Assembly (NCBI GenBank): GCA_934045905.1
Contig: OW203768.1
Coordinates: 23,713,060 to 23,777,059 of the forward strand
Reading direction: 5' to 3'
Length of the DNA stretch: 64,000 bases
Source: Leuctra nigra
Lineage: Eukaryota > Arthropoda > Insecta > Plecoptera > Leuctridae
Shown here: positions 21,661 through 33,879 of the stretch, one piece after another
Numbering within the stretch: the stretch's first letter is position 1
Layout of the letters: each line of letters begins with the position of its first letter
The notes under the pieces: model-generated
Told to the model about the DNA's origin: nothing
Databases searched by the model: none
What the model saw: only the letters and a program-made list of their open reading frames with translations
Translations under genes and position numbers: made by a program

Positions 21661-22799
21661 AGAGTTCCATAGTGGGATGAGGACTGTTCAAGAGTATTGG
21701 CGAAACGAAGATAAGTTTATCTAGATACAGGAAGGACATGAGCGAAGTAAACTACATAATTTAAAAAAATGCCCAAGTCAATGCCAAAAATACCATAAAA
21801 AAAGAAGGGACAAAGTTGGAGAAAGTTTTGCTCGAAAATTAAAAGGGATACCAGTATCAATTTAGTTTTGTAGATGATTAGAAAGTACAGGGGATCTAGA
21901 ACTAATCGAACCCTTTGGGCTCTCGATTACTCTTGGTTAGAAGAGTTTATAGATCACCAACAATGCCCTCTCATGACCCTATATGGGAGAGCTCAGAACA
22001 TACAATAACTAGTAATCAGATGAGCAGACTCTAGACACCCAATTTTCAATTTGGGAACTGGAGATTGTTACCCAGAACCTGAAGGATACAGCTCCCGGTC
22101 CACATGGGATTACCGTCCCATCTGGACAAGAAGTACTGCCCAGACCCAGTCTCCTCAGATTGCAAGTGATCTGGGGAAATAAGCCAACCACCCTCTCCAA
22201 ATCAAGGTATTAGCACTGCATTAGTACTGGGTGGCTAGCACTATGAGGGGTTTCCCCCTTGTACAGTCCATACACTCTTGTTCAAGTAGGCAACCAGTGA
22301 TCGACTGCTTCGTTCCACAAACTTGTTTATATGTGACCCTGTCATGGTCAACAAATAGAAAATATTGTGTATATTTGGTACCAGAAGTAGAATGTCGAAA
22401 ACGCGAACTCAATGTGATGTTTGGTTCAGGCGCTAGAGCCCCGCGAAGTTGAATACATGGAAGTTGTAACACAGGTCCTACTCAACCTCTGCCGGCCGCG
22501 CGCGCAGCATCAAATGTTTACCTTCTCCCGCCAGTTCCCTCGCTCCATGTGCGCTCGCTTCACGCGTTTCTCAGTCTACATTTACATTTGCATTTTGTTT
22601 CGTAATTTATGGTGCTGCGTTAATTCCGGATATTTATGTATTATTAACAGAAGTGCATTTTTCGCTTGTGAAATATTGACAAAGTTCAGTGAGATATTAT
22701 AAGTACTATATTACGTGGAATAGTGGGATTTTGACCATTGTAGATTGTGTGCGCGCGTTTGTGTTCTTTATAATACTGTGAACGTGGTTATTTTGCATC
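21661..22799. other. Unassigned interval upstream of the THAP exon
   Basis: 21880-22480 has a more balanced base composition and looks like part of a dispersed repeat (AACTGGAGATTGTTACCCAG, GTACTGGGTGGCTAGCAC), but no second copy is in the window. 22490-22799, CpG-containing and then AT-rich, would be the 5' flank of the THAP ORF. No TATA box or initiator can be assigned with confidence. Confidence 0.35.
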
Positions 22800-23216
22800 A
22801 TGCCCAGCTGTTGTGTTTTCGAATGTAAAAATAGGACTGATCATACTATCATTGATGGCATTAATATAAGTTTTCACCTTTTTCGAAATCGAGATAAATC
22901 TCCCGTCCGCCAAAGCCTGGGTGGAAAAAAAATATCACGCGATAAATTCTCACCAAGTGCGAGGTCTGTCGTTTGTTTAACACATTTCACTACCGATGAT
23001 TTTGAAGTGGCGTCGCTATTGAAAAGTCAGTTTGGCCTGAAAACTAAGCCAAACCTCAAGAAAGGCGCCATTCCAACAATAGGAATGAGGGGATATTTAG
23101 CCATAGCTTCTTCGTCCGAGTCACTAGTTAAGAGGCGCCGTGAATCTGCATATTTACGAAAAGTGCGAGGTCACAGTGCGACAAATCAAAGAAAAATAAA
23201 GATAGTGACAAGTTAA
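22800..23216 (+). CDS. THAP-type zinc-finger protein, N-terminal exon
   Basis: ATG 22800 opens a frame starting MPSCCVFECKNRT. It has the C2CH layout of THAP domains: Cys5 and Cys9, then C59-L-T-H62 in VVCLTHFTTDDFE, and a GAIPTI motif (residues ~89-94) equivalent to the AVPTIF box. THAP domains bind DNA; they occur in host regulators and in P-element-type transposases. The usual conserved Trp between the two halves is not seen (Ser/Pro/Val there), so folding may be impaired. A basic stretch (LVKRRRESAYLRKVRG) follows. The frame stops at 23214-23216, where LINE sequence begins in another frame; the original C-terminus was probably removed by the LINE insertion. Host gene or THAP transposase cannot be decided. 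Confidence 0.72.
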   Translation: MPSCCVFECKNRTDHTIIDGINISFHLFRNRDKSPVRQSLGGKKISRDKFSPSARSVVCLTHFTTDDFEVASLLKSQFGLKTKPNLKKGAIPTIGMRGYLAIASSSESLVKRRRESAYLRKVRGHSATNQRKIKIVTS

Positions 23217-25703
23217 TAAACCTAATGGCATCATACAACCTAAAAATGATGATAAAAGAGCCAACAAGAATCGACCTTAAATATCACACACAGAAAACTA
23301 TAGATAATATAGCGACAAATCTACCAGAAAATATCTTAACTACGAAAGTCATAGAAAATGGTTTATCAGATCACATGGCACAACAAATCGAAATAGATTT
23401 TAAAGTAGAAACAGATCTTCCAAGAAAGACTATTAGAGTAAGAAAACTAAATACAGAAAACACAAAAGAATTTATAGAAATGCTCAAAGTTCAATCCTGG
23501 GATGATATATACATTACACAAGACCCTAATGAAATGTATAACACTTTCTCACATATTATATGCAAGGTCTTTGACATATGTTTTCCGGAGAAAACTATCA
23601 AAATAAACAATACATTCATAAAGCAGCGATGGATCACCCCAGGCATTAAAAAAGCAAGCGAAAACTTAAGATGTCTCCATCAGCTATATACACACTACAG
23701 AAACGATTTTCTAAAAATAATACACAAAAAATACAAAAAGATTTACAGGAAAACAGTTCGAGCTGCTAAGGCAAGAGAGATAAACCATAAAATTTTAGAA
23801 AAGAAGGGCATAGAAAGAATCAAAACAGTTTGGGACATAATAAAGAAACATACCAACAATACAAAGAAAGGGAATGCAAAAAACATAGAACTAATTCAGA
23901 ATAATCAAGTTATAAAGGATCCAAAACAAGTATCAAACATTATGAATCGTGACTTTGCTAACATGACAGAGAAAATAACAGAGAAAATCAAAACAACCAA
24001 AAACTCATACCAAGAACACTTAAATCATACAAAAAAAAAACTAAATCACTCTATTTTGGGCTTACTTCAGAAACGGAAATTAAATATGTAGCTTCGAGGT
24101 TAAAAAACACTAGAGCGAGTGGAGTTGATAACCTACCAACCGTGATACTAAAAAAGTCTATAAATGAAATAGCAAAGCCCCTATCACATATATTCAATGT
24201 CTGCATAGAAAAAGGAATATTCCCAGAGAAATTAAAAGTTGCAAAAATTATTCCAATACATAAAAAGGGAGATAGCAGATTAACAGAAAACTATAGACCA
24301 ATCTCTATTTTACCCTCTATCTCCAAAATATTAGAAAAAATTATGCACAATAGAATTTCATATTATCTAGAAAAAGAAAAAATTATATCGGAGAGCCAAA
24401 GCGGATTCAGAAAAAATAGGGCAACAACTAACACGATGGAGCATTTCATAGAAAATACAGTAAAAGGTCTCGAAAGTGAAGAACTAACTACTGGTGTCTT
24501 CTGTGACCTATCAAAAGCTTTCGATAGTATAAACCATTCAATTTTAATAAATAAACTAGAATATTACGGAATAAGAGGGGTACCACTTGAACTAATCAAA
24601 TCATATATAACAGGAAGAATGCAACATATAGAAATAACTTCGACTAATAAACAAAATATAGAAAGTAAAATCCTTTCCGATCAGATTGAAATAACAAGTG
24701 GCGTCCCACAAGGATCCATACTTGGACCACTCCTATTTATAGTCTATGTAAATGATCTTGCTGATAATATTAGTGAAGCGGAAATGTTTGCGGATGATAC
24801 TAACCTAACAATAAAAGGTAGAACCAAAGAGAAACTACAAGAAAATTTTCATAAAACACTTAGTAACACAATAACATAGTTCAATAATAACTACTTATTG
24901 CTGAATACAAGCAAACCCCAGAATCCAATTCTGGGGTAATTCAACAGATGCCCACATAATATTTGCCATTCAAAGAAAAACAATAAGAACCATTTTTGAT
25001 CTTCGCCAACCAAAAAATACTTACAGGAAGCCTGATTGCAAACCAGTTTTCATAAAAGAAAAGATATTAACATTCCCATCTTTATACATTTTAGAATCTA
25101 TTTTACTTATAAAAAAGAACAAAGTAATGTCCACAAACAATGACATACACAATCATAACACAAGACAGGGAGCGAACATTCACACAAACCACCATCGGAC
25201 AAAATGTACTCAAAATAATTCAACCTACATCAACTCACTGCTCTACAATGCTCTGCCACTCTCTATTAAGGACAAAAATATCAGCTTCACTGAATTTAAA
25301 CACAAACTTAAAATTCTCTTAACAGACAAAGCCTATTATTCTGTAGATGAATATATGCAGGACAAGAACTGAGGCGTCAGTTGTCAAATTCATTTAGACT
25401 TAGTATTTTATTTTATGTTAAGTATACTTCATTACCTACTATATTTAATTATTAATAAACTGTACAAAATATGCAACTAAACATAAGTTACTTTTAAGAT
25501 ACCTACTTGATAAGGAGATCATCAATATTTATAACCTCATATTCATATGTACATAATATTCTTTCCATGCTAATCTTAAGATTACTTTCCATACACCTGC
25601 ACACTGATACTTGTATCATAGGGTATTATATTTGTTAAAATGCTACATCTGTAATGTAATAACAAATTTGGAAATAAAAACTACTACTACTACTACTACT
25701 AAC
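23190..25703 (+). mobile_element. CR1-like LINE, 5'-truncated, (ACT)n tail
   Basis: The element starts inside the endonuclease coding region right after the THAP exon and ends in a (CTA)n run at 25680-25700 following AATAAAAA. No convincing TSD was found, so the left flank (THAP) and right flank (piggyBac subterminal sequence) may have been joined by rearrangement. Confidence 0.8.
23225..25372 (+). pseudogene. LINE endonuclease-RT pseudogene, CR1/Jockey superfamily
   Basis: The first block (23225-24090) is the endonuclease C-terminus (MMIKEPTRID, NGLSDHMAQQ) and the basic linker. After a frameshift near 24060-24090 the RT follows: ENYRPISILPSISKILEK, GVFCDLSKAFDSINHS, SGVPQGSILGPLLF and FADDTNL (~24788). 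TAG at 24877 ends this frame. An internal deletion near 24935-24965 then joins LLLNTSKPQ to IFAIQRKTIRTIF, removing most of the thumb. The last block (to 25372) has the conserved HNHNTRQGAN and YNALPLSIKD C-terminal motifs and ends KAYYSVDEYM. It cannot make a functional RT. Confidence 0.83.
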
Positions 25704-28646
25704 AGCCCAACGGGACTCCTCAGTCATGGTTTCAGAATGAATTCAAATATAGTGGGTCCAAGTAGTTCCTGAGAAAACCGATAGATAGAGTACTTTGTCC
25801 ATCACTGTGGCGCTCTCATGGCAGAAATTGAAGGCTCAAACAAAATATTTTTTTCCTGTGCGAACTGTCACTGGGTAAGTGTTTTTATTTTTGTAACAAT
25901 TAGTTTAACTATTATAAGTTATTAACAAACATTTGGTTTTGAGTAATATCACCTATAAAATAAAGAAAATGATTATAATTTCATTAGGACTCTGCAGTCC
26001 CGACGGGCATTTGGGTCTGAATGTGATCTTATTTTTGAAACATTTTATAACCCTACTTTTTTATGACGTTTTGACTAAACCTTGATTAATTTATTATTTT
26101 CACCATTGTATTGTAATTAGATATTAATTTTCTTGTTATATATTTTATTCTTATACCTATTTATATTATTGCAGAATTATGCTAACATGTCTTTCGGAAG
26201 CCTATGTTCAGTGATAGCGAAATCGAATCCGTATTACTTGAAGAAATACCAGGAGATCAGTATGGTGATACAGACATTGAAGATGATGATGATGATATCC
26301 CACTCGACATCGATGCTGACCGAGAGAATATTTTTGATGCAATATTCAATGCCGAAGTCGACCGTGAAGCTCGTTCTGCTGATTTGTCTGTCAACGATAA
26401 CGATGAAATTGAAGAACAGACTGTAGTGATCCAATCTAATGGTGTCACCAATGATGTGATACCAGCAGATGTGTCTGCATCTACTTCAATTGTTGATTCT
26501 TCCGGTACAACAGCAGGACCTTCGGCAATTCCGGCGAAACCAAAATCAAAGATACCACCCGTCGTAAATCGGAAATGGAAGAAGCGATCTGTTGATTCTT
26601 GGTTACCTGCCTACACTGATCATGTAGGAGTGATGGAAGATTTGTTTGTGGCATGTGACACTGCCACAGACATATTTCTCACATTGATTGAACCCATCCT
26701 TGATGGAATTGTTTACCAAACAAATCTGTATGCAACGCAGAAGAACAAAACGATGAATATGAAACGAAACGAGTTACTTGTATTTATTGGGATCAATTTC
26801 CTTATGGGATACAACAGATTGCCTTCATGGAAGGACTATTGGTCTACTAGTCAAGACTTAGGCGTTTCTATGTCGGCAGTGCAATGAGTAGGAATAGGTT
26901 TGACCAAATCTTGACTCTCCTGCATGTCAACGATAACACTCAAGTCCCAGTAGGAAACAAGGACAAACTGTTAAAATTGAGACCAATGATCACAGGCCTC
27001 AACGAATCATTCTCAAATGCAACAAGCGGCAGCCGTGAGTTGAGTATCGATGAGTCGATTATATTGTTCAAGGGACGCAGTTCTTTGAAACAATATAACC
27101 CGATGAAGCCAATCAAAAGAGGCTACAAGCTCTGGTGTTTGGCGGATCAAGCAGGCTTTATAATGAAGTTCAAAATATATCAAGGCAAGGAGGAAGAATG
27201 CGAAGAGAATGCGTTCAAAGACTTTGGACTCGGAGAACGAGTTGTTCTCGAACTAACGCAGAAGGAATGGGGAAAGCATCGAAAGTTATATTTCGACAAT
27301 TTCTTTACATCGCTGCCTCTACTAGAGAAGCTGAAAACCGAACAAACTTTGGCATGCGGGACGATTCGTTCAAATAGGAAAGGACTGCCAGACAACTTTA
27401 CAGTGGACAAGTCAATGAAGAGAGGCGATTACGACTATCGTATTTCAACTCAGGAGATCGGTGTGTTCAAATGGATGGACAATAAAGCAGTACTCATCAC
27501 AACCAACTTCCACGGATCGAAGGATCGTACGACTGTGCAGAGAACACAAAAGGATGGCACCAAGATGACGGTAAGCTGCCCTTCCGTTATCGAAGACTAT
27601 AATCGTCATATGGGGGGTGTTGACCACGCAGATCAACTCCGTGCATTATATTGCGTAAGCAGAAAGTCACGGAAATGGTGACATCGCATCTTCTTCGGCC
27701 TTCTTGACATTGCCTTTGTTAATTCTTTCATCATTTATTGCCAACTGCATGAAAAAATCACAGTAAAAGAGTTCCGAAGGGCAGTGACTCAAGGGTTGTT
27801 AGCCATGGCTCAAACTCGAGGTCCGGGTCGGCTTAGTGCAGACATCCTCCAGAAAAGGAAGAAAGGAAATGAGAAGAGTGGGCCATCAAAGAGGCGCGGA
27901 TCATCAGTGTCTGTCCCGAACGACATGCGAATTGGAAATCGTGGGTGCCACTGGCCGCAGTTTGTGGCCGCGCGAGGTCGCTGCGAACTGTGCAGCATGT
28001 CATCTATCGAGTCCCGTCCCTTCTCTATGTGCTTACACTGCAAAGTATATCTTTGTTGCAACAAGGAGAAGAATTGCTTCGCGAAGTACCACGACATCCA
28101 AGTCTAAAAGGAAAGAATCGAGAAGACACTGCTCTGCAGTAACTTGTTCTTTCCGCTTCGATCAATTTATTTTGCGGCAAATATATTTTTATTGCTTCCT
28201 TAGAACTGTACATTTTTTAAATAATGTCATCTATTATATTTTCAATTATTTTGCTCTTTTCAATTTCAAATGTGACAGCAAATCATGAAATGTAAATTTT
28301 TCTGTCGGCAGCGATCAACTTATTTTATGCAAATTATTTTTTTATAAATTAAAATAATCTCATTTAGGTACTACATAGTATTTATATTTTCTTGTATTTT
28401 CCTTTTTTCAATTACAAATGTGACAATAAGTTGACAAATATAATAAATAACGTGTATCACAAGTAAACATGTTTACTCTACTCAATTGCCCGACGGGACT
28501 GGCAAGTCCCACCATTAAAAATTAACCTCATTGTTGAAAAAAAAATCTGAAAAAATTCACATGTCTCTACTTATAGGTATATTAATGAAGTAATCACATA
28601 AAACGTGAAATATATATTTTTTTTTAATGGGTTGGTCTAGAAAGGG
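25704..28646 (+). mobile_element. piggyBac element PB1 (left terminus not found)
   Basis: The right end is GGGTTGGTCTAGAAAGGG followed by TTAA (28647-28650), the piggyBac target. Subterminal CCGACGGG(A/C)-type motifs lie at both sides (25998; 28490, inverted), and CCCAACGGGACTCC occurs at 25709. The expected left end (TTAA followed by the CCCTTT-type terminus) was not found, so 25704 is only the boundary with the LINE tail. Confidence 0.78.
26204..28107 (+). pseudogene. piggyBac transposase PB1 (one frameshift, one nonsense codon)
   Basis: ATG 26204 follows an acceptor-like TTATATTATTGCAG. The N-terminus is acidic (IEDDDDDIPLDID). The DDE-type core has the three expected Asp positions: SIDES (27049), YFDNFFTSL (27295), and GGVDHADQ (27622 and 27631). 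The C-terminus is the Cys-rich finger CELC...CLHCKVYLCC. Two lesions: a 2-nt gain (or 1-nt loss) at ~26878-26886, where SMSAVQ-stop overlaps MSRNRFDQ, and TGA at 27679-27681 where the family has Trp (KW-W-HRIFFG). Otherwise it is full length (~630 residues), so inactivation is recent. piggyBac enzymes excise and insert precisely at TTAA. Confidence 0.9.
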
Positions 28647-29960
28647 TTAAGAGAAGAACAATATGGATTTAGAAAAGACAGATCGACCATTGATTTGATT
28701 TTCGCTATGAGACATATTATGGAAAGATATTGGAAAGAAGGAAAGGAATTATGGGTGGTATTTCTAGACCTGGAAAAAGCATATGATCATTTACCTCGAT
28801 GTAAAGTATGGGAAGGCTTAGGAAAGAGAAATGTTGACCAAGATTTGATGGAAAGAGTTAAAAGTTTGTATGTTGGGTGTGAAAGTTGTGTGCAGAGTGG
28901 TAGCGGCAAGACTGAGTGGTTCTCCATAAAGTCAGGAGTACGGCAGGGAAGTGTGCTTTCGCCACTTCTATTTACAGTCGTAATGGATGATATGCTTCGG
29001 GAGGTGATATTGGGAGAAAATACCAATACTGGAGTATATGCAGACCACATTGTATTGTGGAGTGAAAGTAGAGAGGAAATACAGGCAAGAATTGAAAAAT
29101 GGGATGAGGTAAGCAAAGATTTCGGAATGAAGATTAGTAGAGAAAAGAGCGAGTATTTATTGATGACAAAGAAAATAAAAGTACAAGGTCAAGGATTGCA
29201 GTTGAGAGGTGAAGCAATGAAGAAGACAGAAGCATTCCCATACCTGGGAAGTTTGCTGACAGAGGATGCTAGATGTGGAGAAGAAGTGAAGAGGAGAGTT
29301 AAGAAAGCGGATGGATTCTATCAACAAGTAAGAAAACTTGTTTGGAACAAAATGCTCCCACTCAAATTTAAATTGGTATTATTTAAGCAATATTATTTAC
29401 CAATTTTAAGTTATGGAGCGGCTACTTGGAATATTGGGTGGAAAGAGGAAAGTATGATTCAGGCGGCTGAAATGAAATTTGTGAGAGCTATGTGTGGAGT
29501 ATCAATGTTGGACCGGATACGAAGTAATAAGTTAAGAAAGGAAGTTGGAGTGGAGCGATTGAAGCACACTATTGGAAGAGATAGATTAAGGTGGTTCCGA
29601 AAATTGAAGATGATGAAGGATACAAGATTGGCCAAAATAGAGTTTGAAAGAAATGACAATATGAAAAGAAAAGTTGGTAGACCTCGTACAAGATGGTTTG
29701 AACAGATAAAACAAGACATTGTAGATCGTGGGGTAAGTTGGGAGAGTGTGAAGAACCAAGAACTGTGGAGAGAAAAGGAGAAATGGAACGAGTTAGTGGA
29801 TAGAAAGGAAGTAGAGACGAAAGAAAGCAGTGCAGAAAAAGATGTGGATGAAATGGAAAATTGGAGAGAAGAGGTTGAGATGTGGACAGAAGAAGATGAA
29901 ATGGATTTTGATGAAGAACAAGCAGAAGGAGAAGAGAAGGAAGAAGAAGAAATTGAATAA
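28647..29960 (+). pseudogene. RTE-like reverse transcriptase, catalytic motif mutated
   Basis: The frame is open throughout: LREEQYGFRKDRSTIDLIF, WVVFLDLEKAYDHLP, GVRQGSVLSPLLFTVVMDD, then VYADHIVLW (29034-29060), AFPYLGSLLTEDA, LPILSYGAATW, and the terminal GRDRLRWFRKL and KVGRPRTRWFEQI motifs usual in RTE-type LINEs. The second catalytic Asp of YADD is His (CAC, 29046-29048), which should abolish polymerase activity. The N-terminal endonuclease and first RT motifs are missing because of the PB1 insertion. The last ~35 residues are an acidic tail (EEDEMDFDEEQAEGEEKEEE). Confidence 0.85.
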
Positions 29961-30126
29961 AGTAGATTAGATTTAGAATTAGAATATTGTATTATGGTAA
30001 AAAGTGTGACAGGCTTGGCCAGCCGGCATTATATTGTGTACTTATGTTTTGTGGCCTATATTTTTGTGAGCGATTTTTCCCACTCCAATTTAATTTGAAA
30101 GGGTGCATTTATGTAGGCTCTGTGAA

Positions 30127-30158
<32 letters not shown>
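28647..30158 (+). mobile_element. RTE-like LINE, 3' half, with poly(A)
   Basis: Coding sequence starts immediately at the TTAA bordering PB1: TTA AGA GAA GAA CAA TAT reads LREEQYGF, the conserved RT start motif. PB1 therefore inserted inside this LINE; the other half is not in the window. The element ends in a ~32-nt poly(A) run (30127-30158) after AATAAAAA. Confidence 0.8.
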
Positions 30159-30160
<2 letters not shown>

Positions 30161-31183
30161 ACCTATAAGCAAATAGCTCAGAAATTTAGGATTTCTGGAA
30201 AATTTGTATTTTTATGTTATGTATGTATTAAAGGAGTGTCAATTAGCAATATCCAATACCTAACTCAAAATTTTCAAAAAGTGGATATAGGACAAATAAG
30301 TACCAAGCCGACGATATGGTGGAAGAATTAAATAACAAGGAAGTGGGCTCATATATATTCTTATAGCACGGTTAAAATGGTGATATTAGAAGGGTATCTT
30401 TTCATAATTTGATCTTGATTGAGGGAAATCATGAAACGTTGTTAAATAATTACTAACTACTATCTATGGAACACTATTATATATTTTTGAAGTGTCAAGT
30501 GTATAACGTTGAAAATTTTAAGAAATTCAATGAGCCGTCACTGTGTACCTACTTTGTGAAATGTATTGTTATAAAATGCGGATTAATAGAAATGTATTTC
30601 ATGATGACAAGGTATAACGCATAAGACTTAATTATATGTTGACCACGAAACAATATTACAAAGATAACTATTGTGTATTTATTTATAGCAAAAATAGGCA
30701 ACAAGTTTCATAGTGTACATTCAAATAGAAAATATTTACAGTAGTATTTATAATATGTAATTGAAAGATGTAATTCTAAATGACGGGTGTATATAAATGC
30801 TATATGAAACACTCATATAAACTTATATGAAACATTACCTGGATATGCTTATGAATAGAAAAATATCTTTAAAAAAACGATGCGCCAAGTCCTTTTGTAA
30901 AGTAATTCTCGGTGTTTATACTTTTATTTCAAAGATACGATTAAATATTTGGAAATGTCATTGACTTGGCACCTTTTTTGATATCACTCCTTTTCAGTAC
31001 TGATTCTTTTAAAGTAAAGAGACTTGGCTGCCTTTTTTACACGGAGTGTTTTTTCTGGGATATCACTTCTTTTGTTAGTTTATTCATAAAGCTTGTAACA
31101 CATGTCGGAGGAAGAAGGACTAATTACTTTAAAAAAATACGCCTCGACCGATTTGGTTACTAAGAAAAGTTGCGTTATTCTCA
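30159..31183. other. AT-rich interval, no gene seen
   Basis: No ORF with recognisable domains. ACTTGGC-containing phrases recur near 30963 and 31021 (GACTTGGCACCTTTTTTGAT, GACTTGGCTGCCTTTTTTAC), a short imperfect direct repeat. Confidence 0.4.
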
Positions 31184-31565
31184 TATATTGCTCCAACTCA
31201 TCAACAAACTTAACCCTGACATAATGGGGCGGACTGTACACACACAAAAGCAAGAATGACAGTTGTACTTTATTTGAAGTAGAAATAAGACCACACAAAC
31301 CTTCAAATTGAACAAAATCACAGCTCTGTTGAACAAACTTGAGATCATTTCGGATAAAAATACAAATGCCACCTCCTCTGCGACATTTCCTAGATTTAAA
31401 GAGTGGAGTAAATCCATCTAAGTTATAATTCTCACCTGGGAGAACATACGATATCTCCGTTAGCGCAATCACTTCAACATTACTTAATTCATTGCTCAAA
31501 TATAATATAATTTGGTTCCAGTTTACCCTAATTGATCTAATATTTAAATGAAGGATAGTTATACC
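31184..31565 (-). pseudogene. LINE endonuclease N-terminal fragment
   Basis: On the minus strand the translation runs ILHLNIRSIRVNWNQ, VEVIALTEISYVLPGENYN, LDGFTPLFKSRKCRRGGGIC, IFIRNDL and LLCVYSPPHY. This is the first ~120 residues of an APE-type endonuclease of a CR1-like LINE (N-terminal Asn, catalytic Glu in LTE, and the RGGGI(C/A)IF block). The catalytic core and RT are absent, so this is a 3'-truncated remnant. Confidence 0.72.
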
Positions 31566-32719
31566 TTAAACCATTTTCAGCTATGCTTGCATTACTAGTA
31601 ATACTTACTATATAGGCTTGCATCAATATTTTACAATTATTTAAAAACGCAAATAAAATTTTATATAGTACTTATCAATTAAATAACTTATTCCAGCAGT
31701 ATTAATGCAATCACAACTCTCCACATTGCGGATACATTGCCGACTCAATGGTTTACTATACCTCAAATTACAAAATGTGTTGTATTGCCGCCAACCGCTA
31801 CCTGGACGCCACCAACTCGCATACTCCAAAATACAGCAAATACAGGAACCTTGGCATCAACATCATCAGCTGCTCTATCATCACCACTACCGTCAAATAT
31901 TCCGTCAATCTCTTCTGGTACGAACAATAAAAACCTCAAGGAAACTCAAGGAAAATGTCCACTGAAGAGATCGGCGTTCATTCATTCTGCGATTCATTCG
32001 GCGGTTAATTGGAGTAAGGTTACAGTAGAAATTGAAGACATTTTCAAAGACACCTATGATAAGAAGCTGTTTACCCCCTGCCACCACCATCAGTCCGCAA
32101 CCACAACAGGTCATTTGCTATAACGCTGCGGTAAATTGCTATACCCGGACATTCGAGTCGAGCAGATCGAATATTAACTCGAGAAGATGAGGATGCATAA
32201 TGAAGATGGCGCCCAGCGCGGAGATTTTATTAAAACATGCAGATCGAATGTCAAGTTTGCGAGTGTACTGGTGGTCATGGATACATTATGTGATTCGTGT
32301 GTGCTATGGAGCCATTTTAAATGTAATAACATTGATGAGCAACGATCAATCAATATCAATATAATATAATATAATATAATGTAATGGTGTCCTTTTAGGC
32401 AACTGAAAGATAACATGGCTTTGAAACGTTATTTAAACTTTAAATGTACTTGTTCTTAATCATACCCAATTGAATTTATATAAAATTAAAAAAGAATATC
32501 CCTAAATTATAATTATCATTATAATTAACATATCAATTATCAATTAGATTGATTGTTTGAGAAAAAACATTATTGATTTGAATAATCTTTAAACTTTATA
32601 TTTGACTGTAGTTTTGAAATAGCCTGGCTAATTAAATACTTCATAAACAAAGGTTCCAACTTGGAACTCAAAAGTTCCAAGTTCATAAATCTCATCAACG
32701 TTCACGCTCACTACCACAT
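31566..32719. other. Unassigned interval with a short R1-like segment and an ATAAT microsatellite
   Basis: TGTGCTATGGAGCCATTTTA (32300) and what follows match R1 around 1359-1400. AATATAATATAATATAATAT at ~32358 is a microsatellite. 31737-32123 is open (Pro/Thr/Ser-rich, 128 codons) but shows no family resemblance and is not called a gene. Confidence 0.45.
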
Positions 32720-32905
32720 TAAAGCAATGCATGTTAAACATACAGAGCGCGCAGCAACACACATACGTCCGACACGTTGAGCCTCCGACTGCCGAGTGCC
32801 GACTAACAGGCATATCATAGCGCGGCTGGCTGGTGATTTCAGGACAGCTTCAGGGAGTTTACACAAATTTTCGAGAACAAAACCACAAGTGCCTGTCTAT
32901 TTTAA
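32720..32905. repeat. Repeat R2, partial copy 3
   Basis: From AAAGCAATGCATGTTAAACA through GTTGAGCCTCCGACTGCCGA to GAACAAAACCACAAGTGCCT it matches R2, then stops abruptly. It lacks both the left third of copies 1 and 4 and the right half. Confidence 0.75.
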
Positions 32906-33879
32906 TGTTTATCAACGATATTTTTCATAGATGGTGATGACGCGAACGTTTATATTTACTTCTGAAACTTAACACTACCTTCTAATTTGATATTCCCTTA
33001 TCTGGCCCTAATCGAAAGAAGACAAGAACTCCGTGATATTTCTATAAAGAAGTGTCCTCTAATTCAGCCGATACTCTTCTGAAAATATGGCAAGGACGAT
33101 TTAGTGGAGTGGCCTTTAACCGCGGACGGTCGACACAATATGGCATTTTCACAGCAGGGTTGTTAATTCCGTGATTGAAAACAAATCAGCACTTCTGGAG
33201 CACTTTCAGAAGATAGTTTAGATGACAATTCACTTCGAGAGGCAGTTGGTTTAACGAAACACCTGCAATCTCTATCTTCACGATTTCCTCGATAGCCTCT
33301 GAGTCTGCAGGGTTCTGAAAGTAGAAACAATAATACGGTAAAGATTATAAGATTGAATAGACTGCGTTTTAGATAGCATAGTCTATCGCTCAAAAAATGC
33401 CGGATCTTCAAAATCTTGAAGCCTGCAAAACTTGAAAATGGCTATATCTAATCATTTAATTGCCATCTAGGTGATGGATGATGTATTAAAGAAGAAACCA
33501 GAGGTAGATCCGCGTGTAACATGTAGCCCATCAAGAGGATGAATTGTCAATAATCCAATTGAAGAGGAGGCATTATATAATATTACAATATAAAGCGCTC
33601 CAAATTTGCTGCAAAGAGCAGCGTCCAGAAGCGACATGACGAAAGAATGAACGTCAAGATAAGTTCTTGGAATTATTCGATGCATTGGTCAAAAAATTTA
33701 AAAATAATTTCTGGTTCGAAAGCCCAGTACACACATCCACCTCGAGCATTCAGGGCTCCCAGCGATACATTTCCTATAATTCCTATCCCCATAAAAAAAA
33801 AAACACCCCATGGATGTAAAAATACCAGAAAAATACTTAGTAGCACTGTTGAAGACTTATTCAGTGATGTATTCAGTGA
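32906..33879. other. Unassigned interval
   Basis: No recognised domain or repeat. ORFs here are short and conflict between frames. An A-rich run (33793-33804) interrupts the longest one. Confidence 0.35.
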
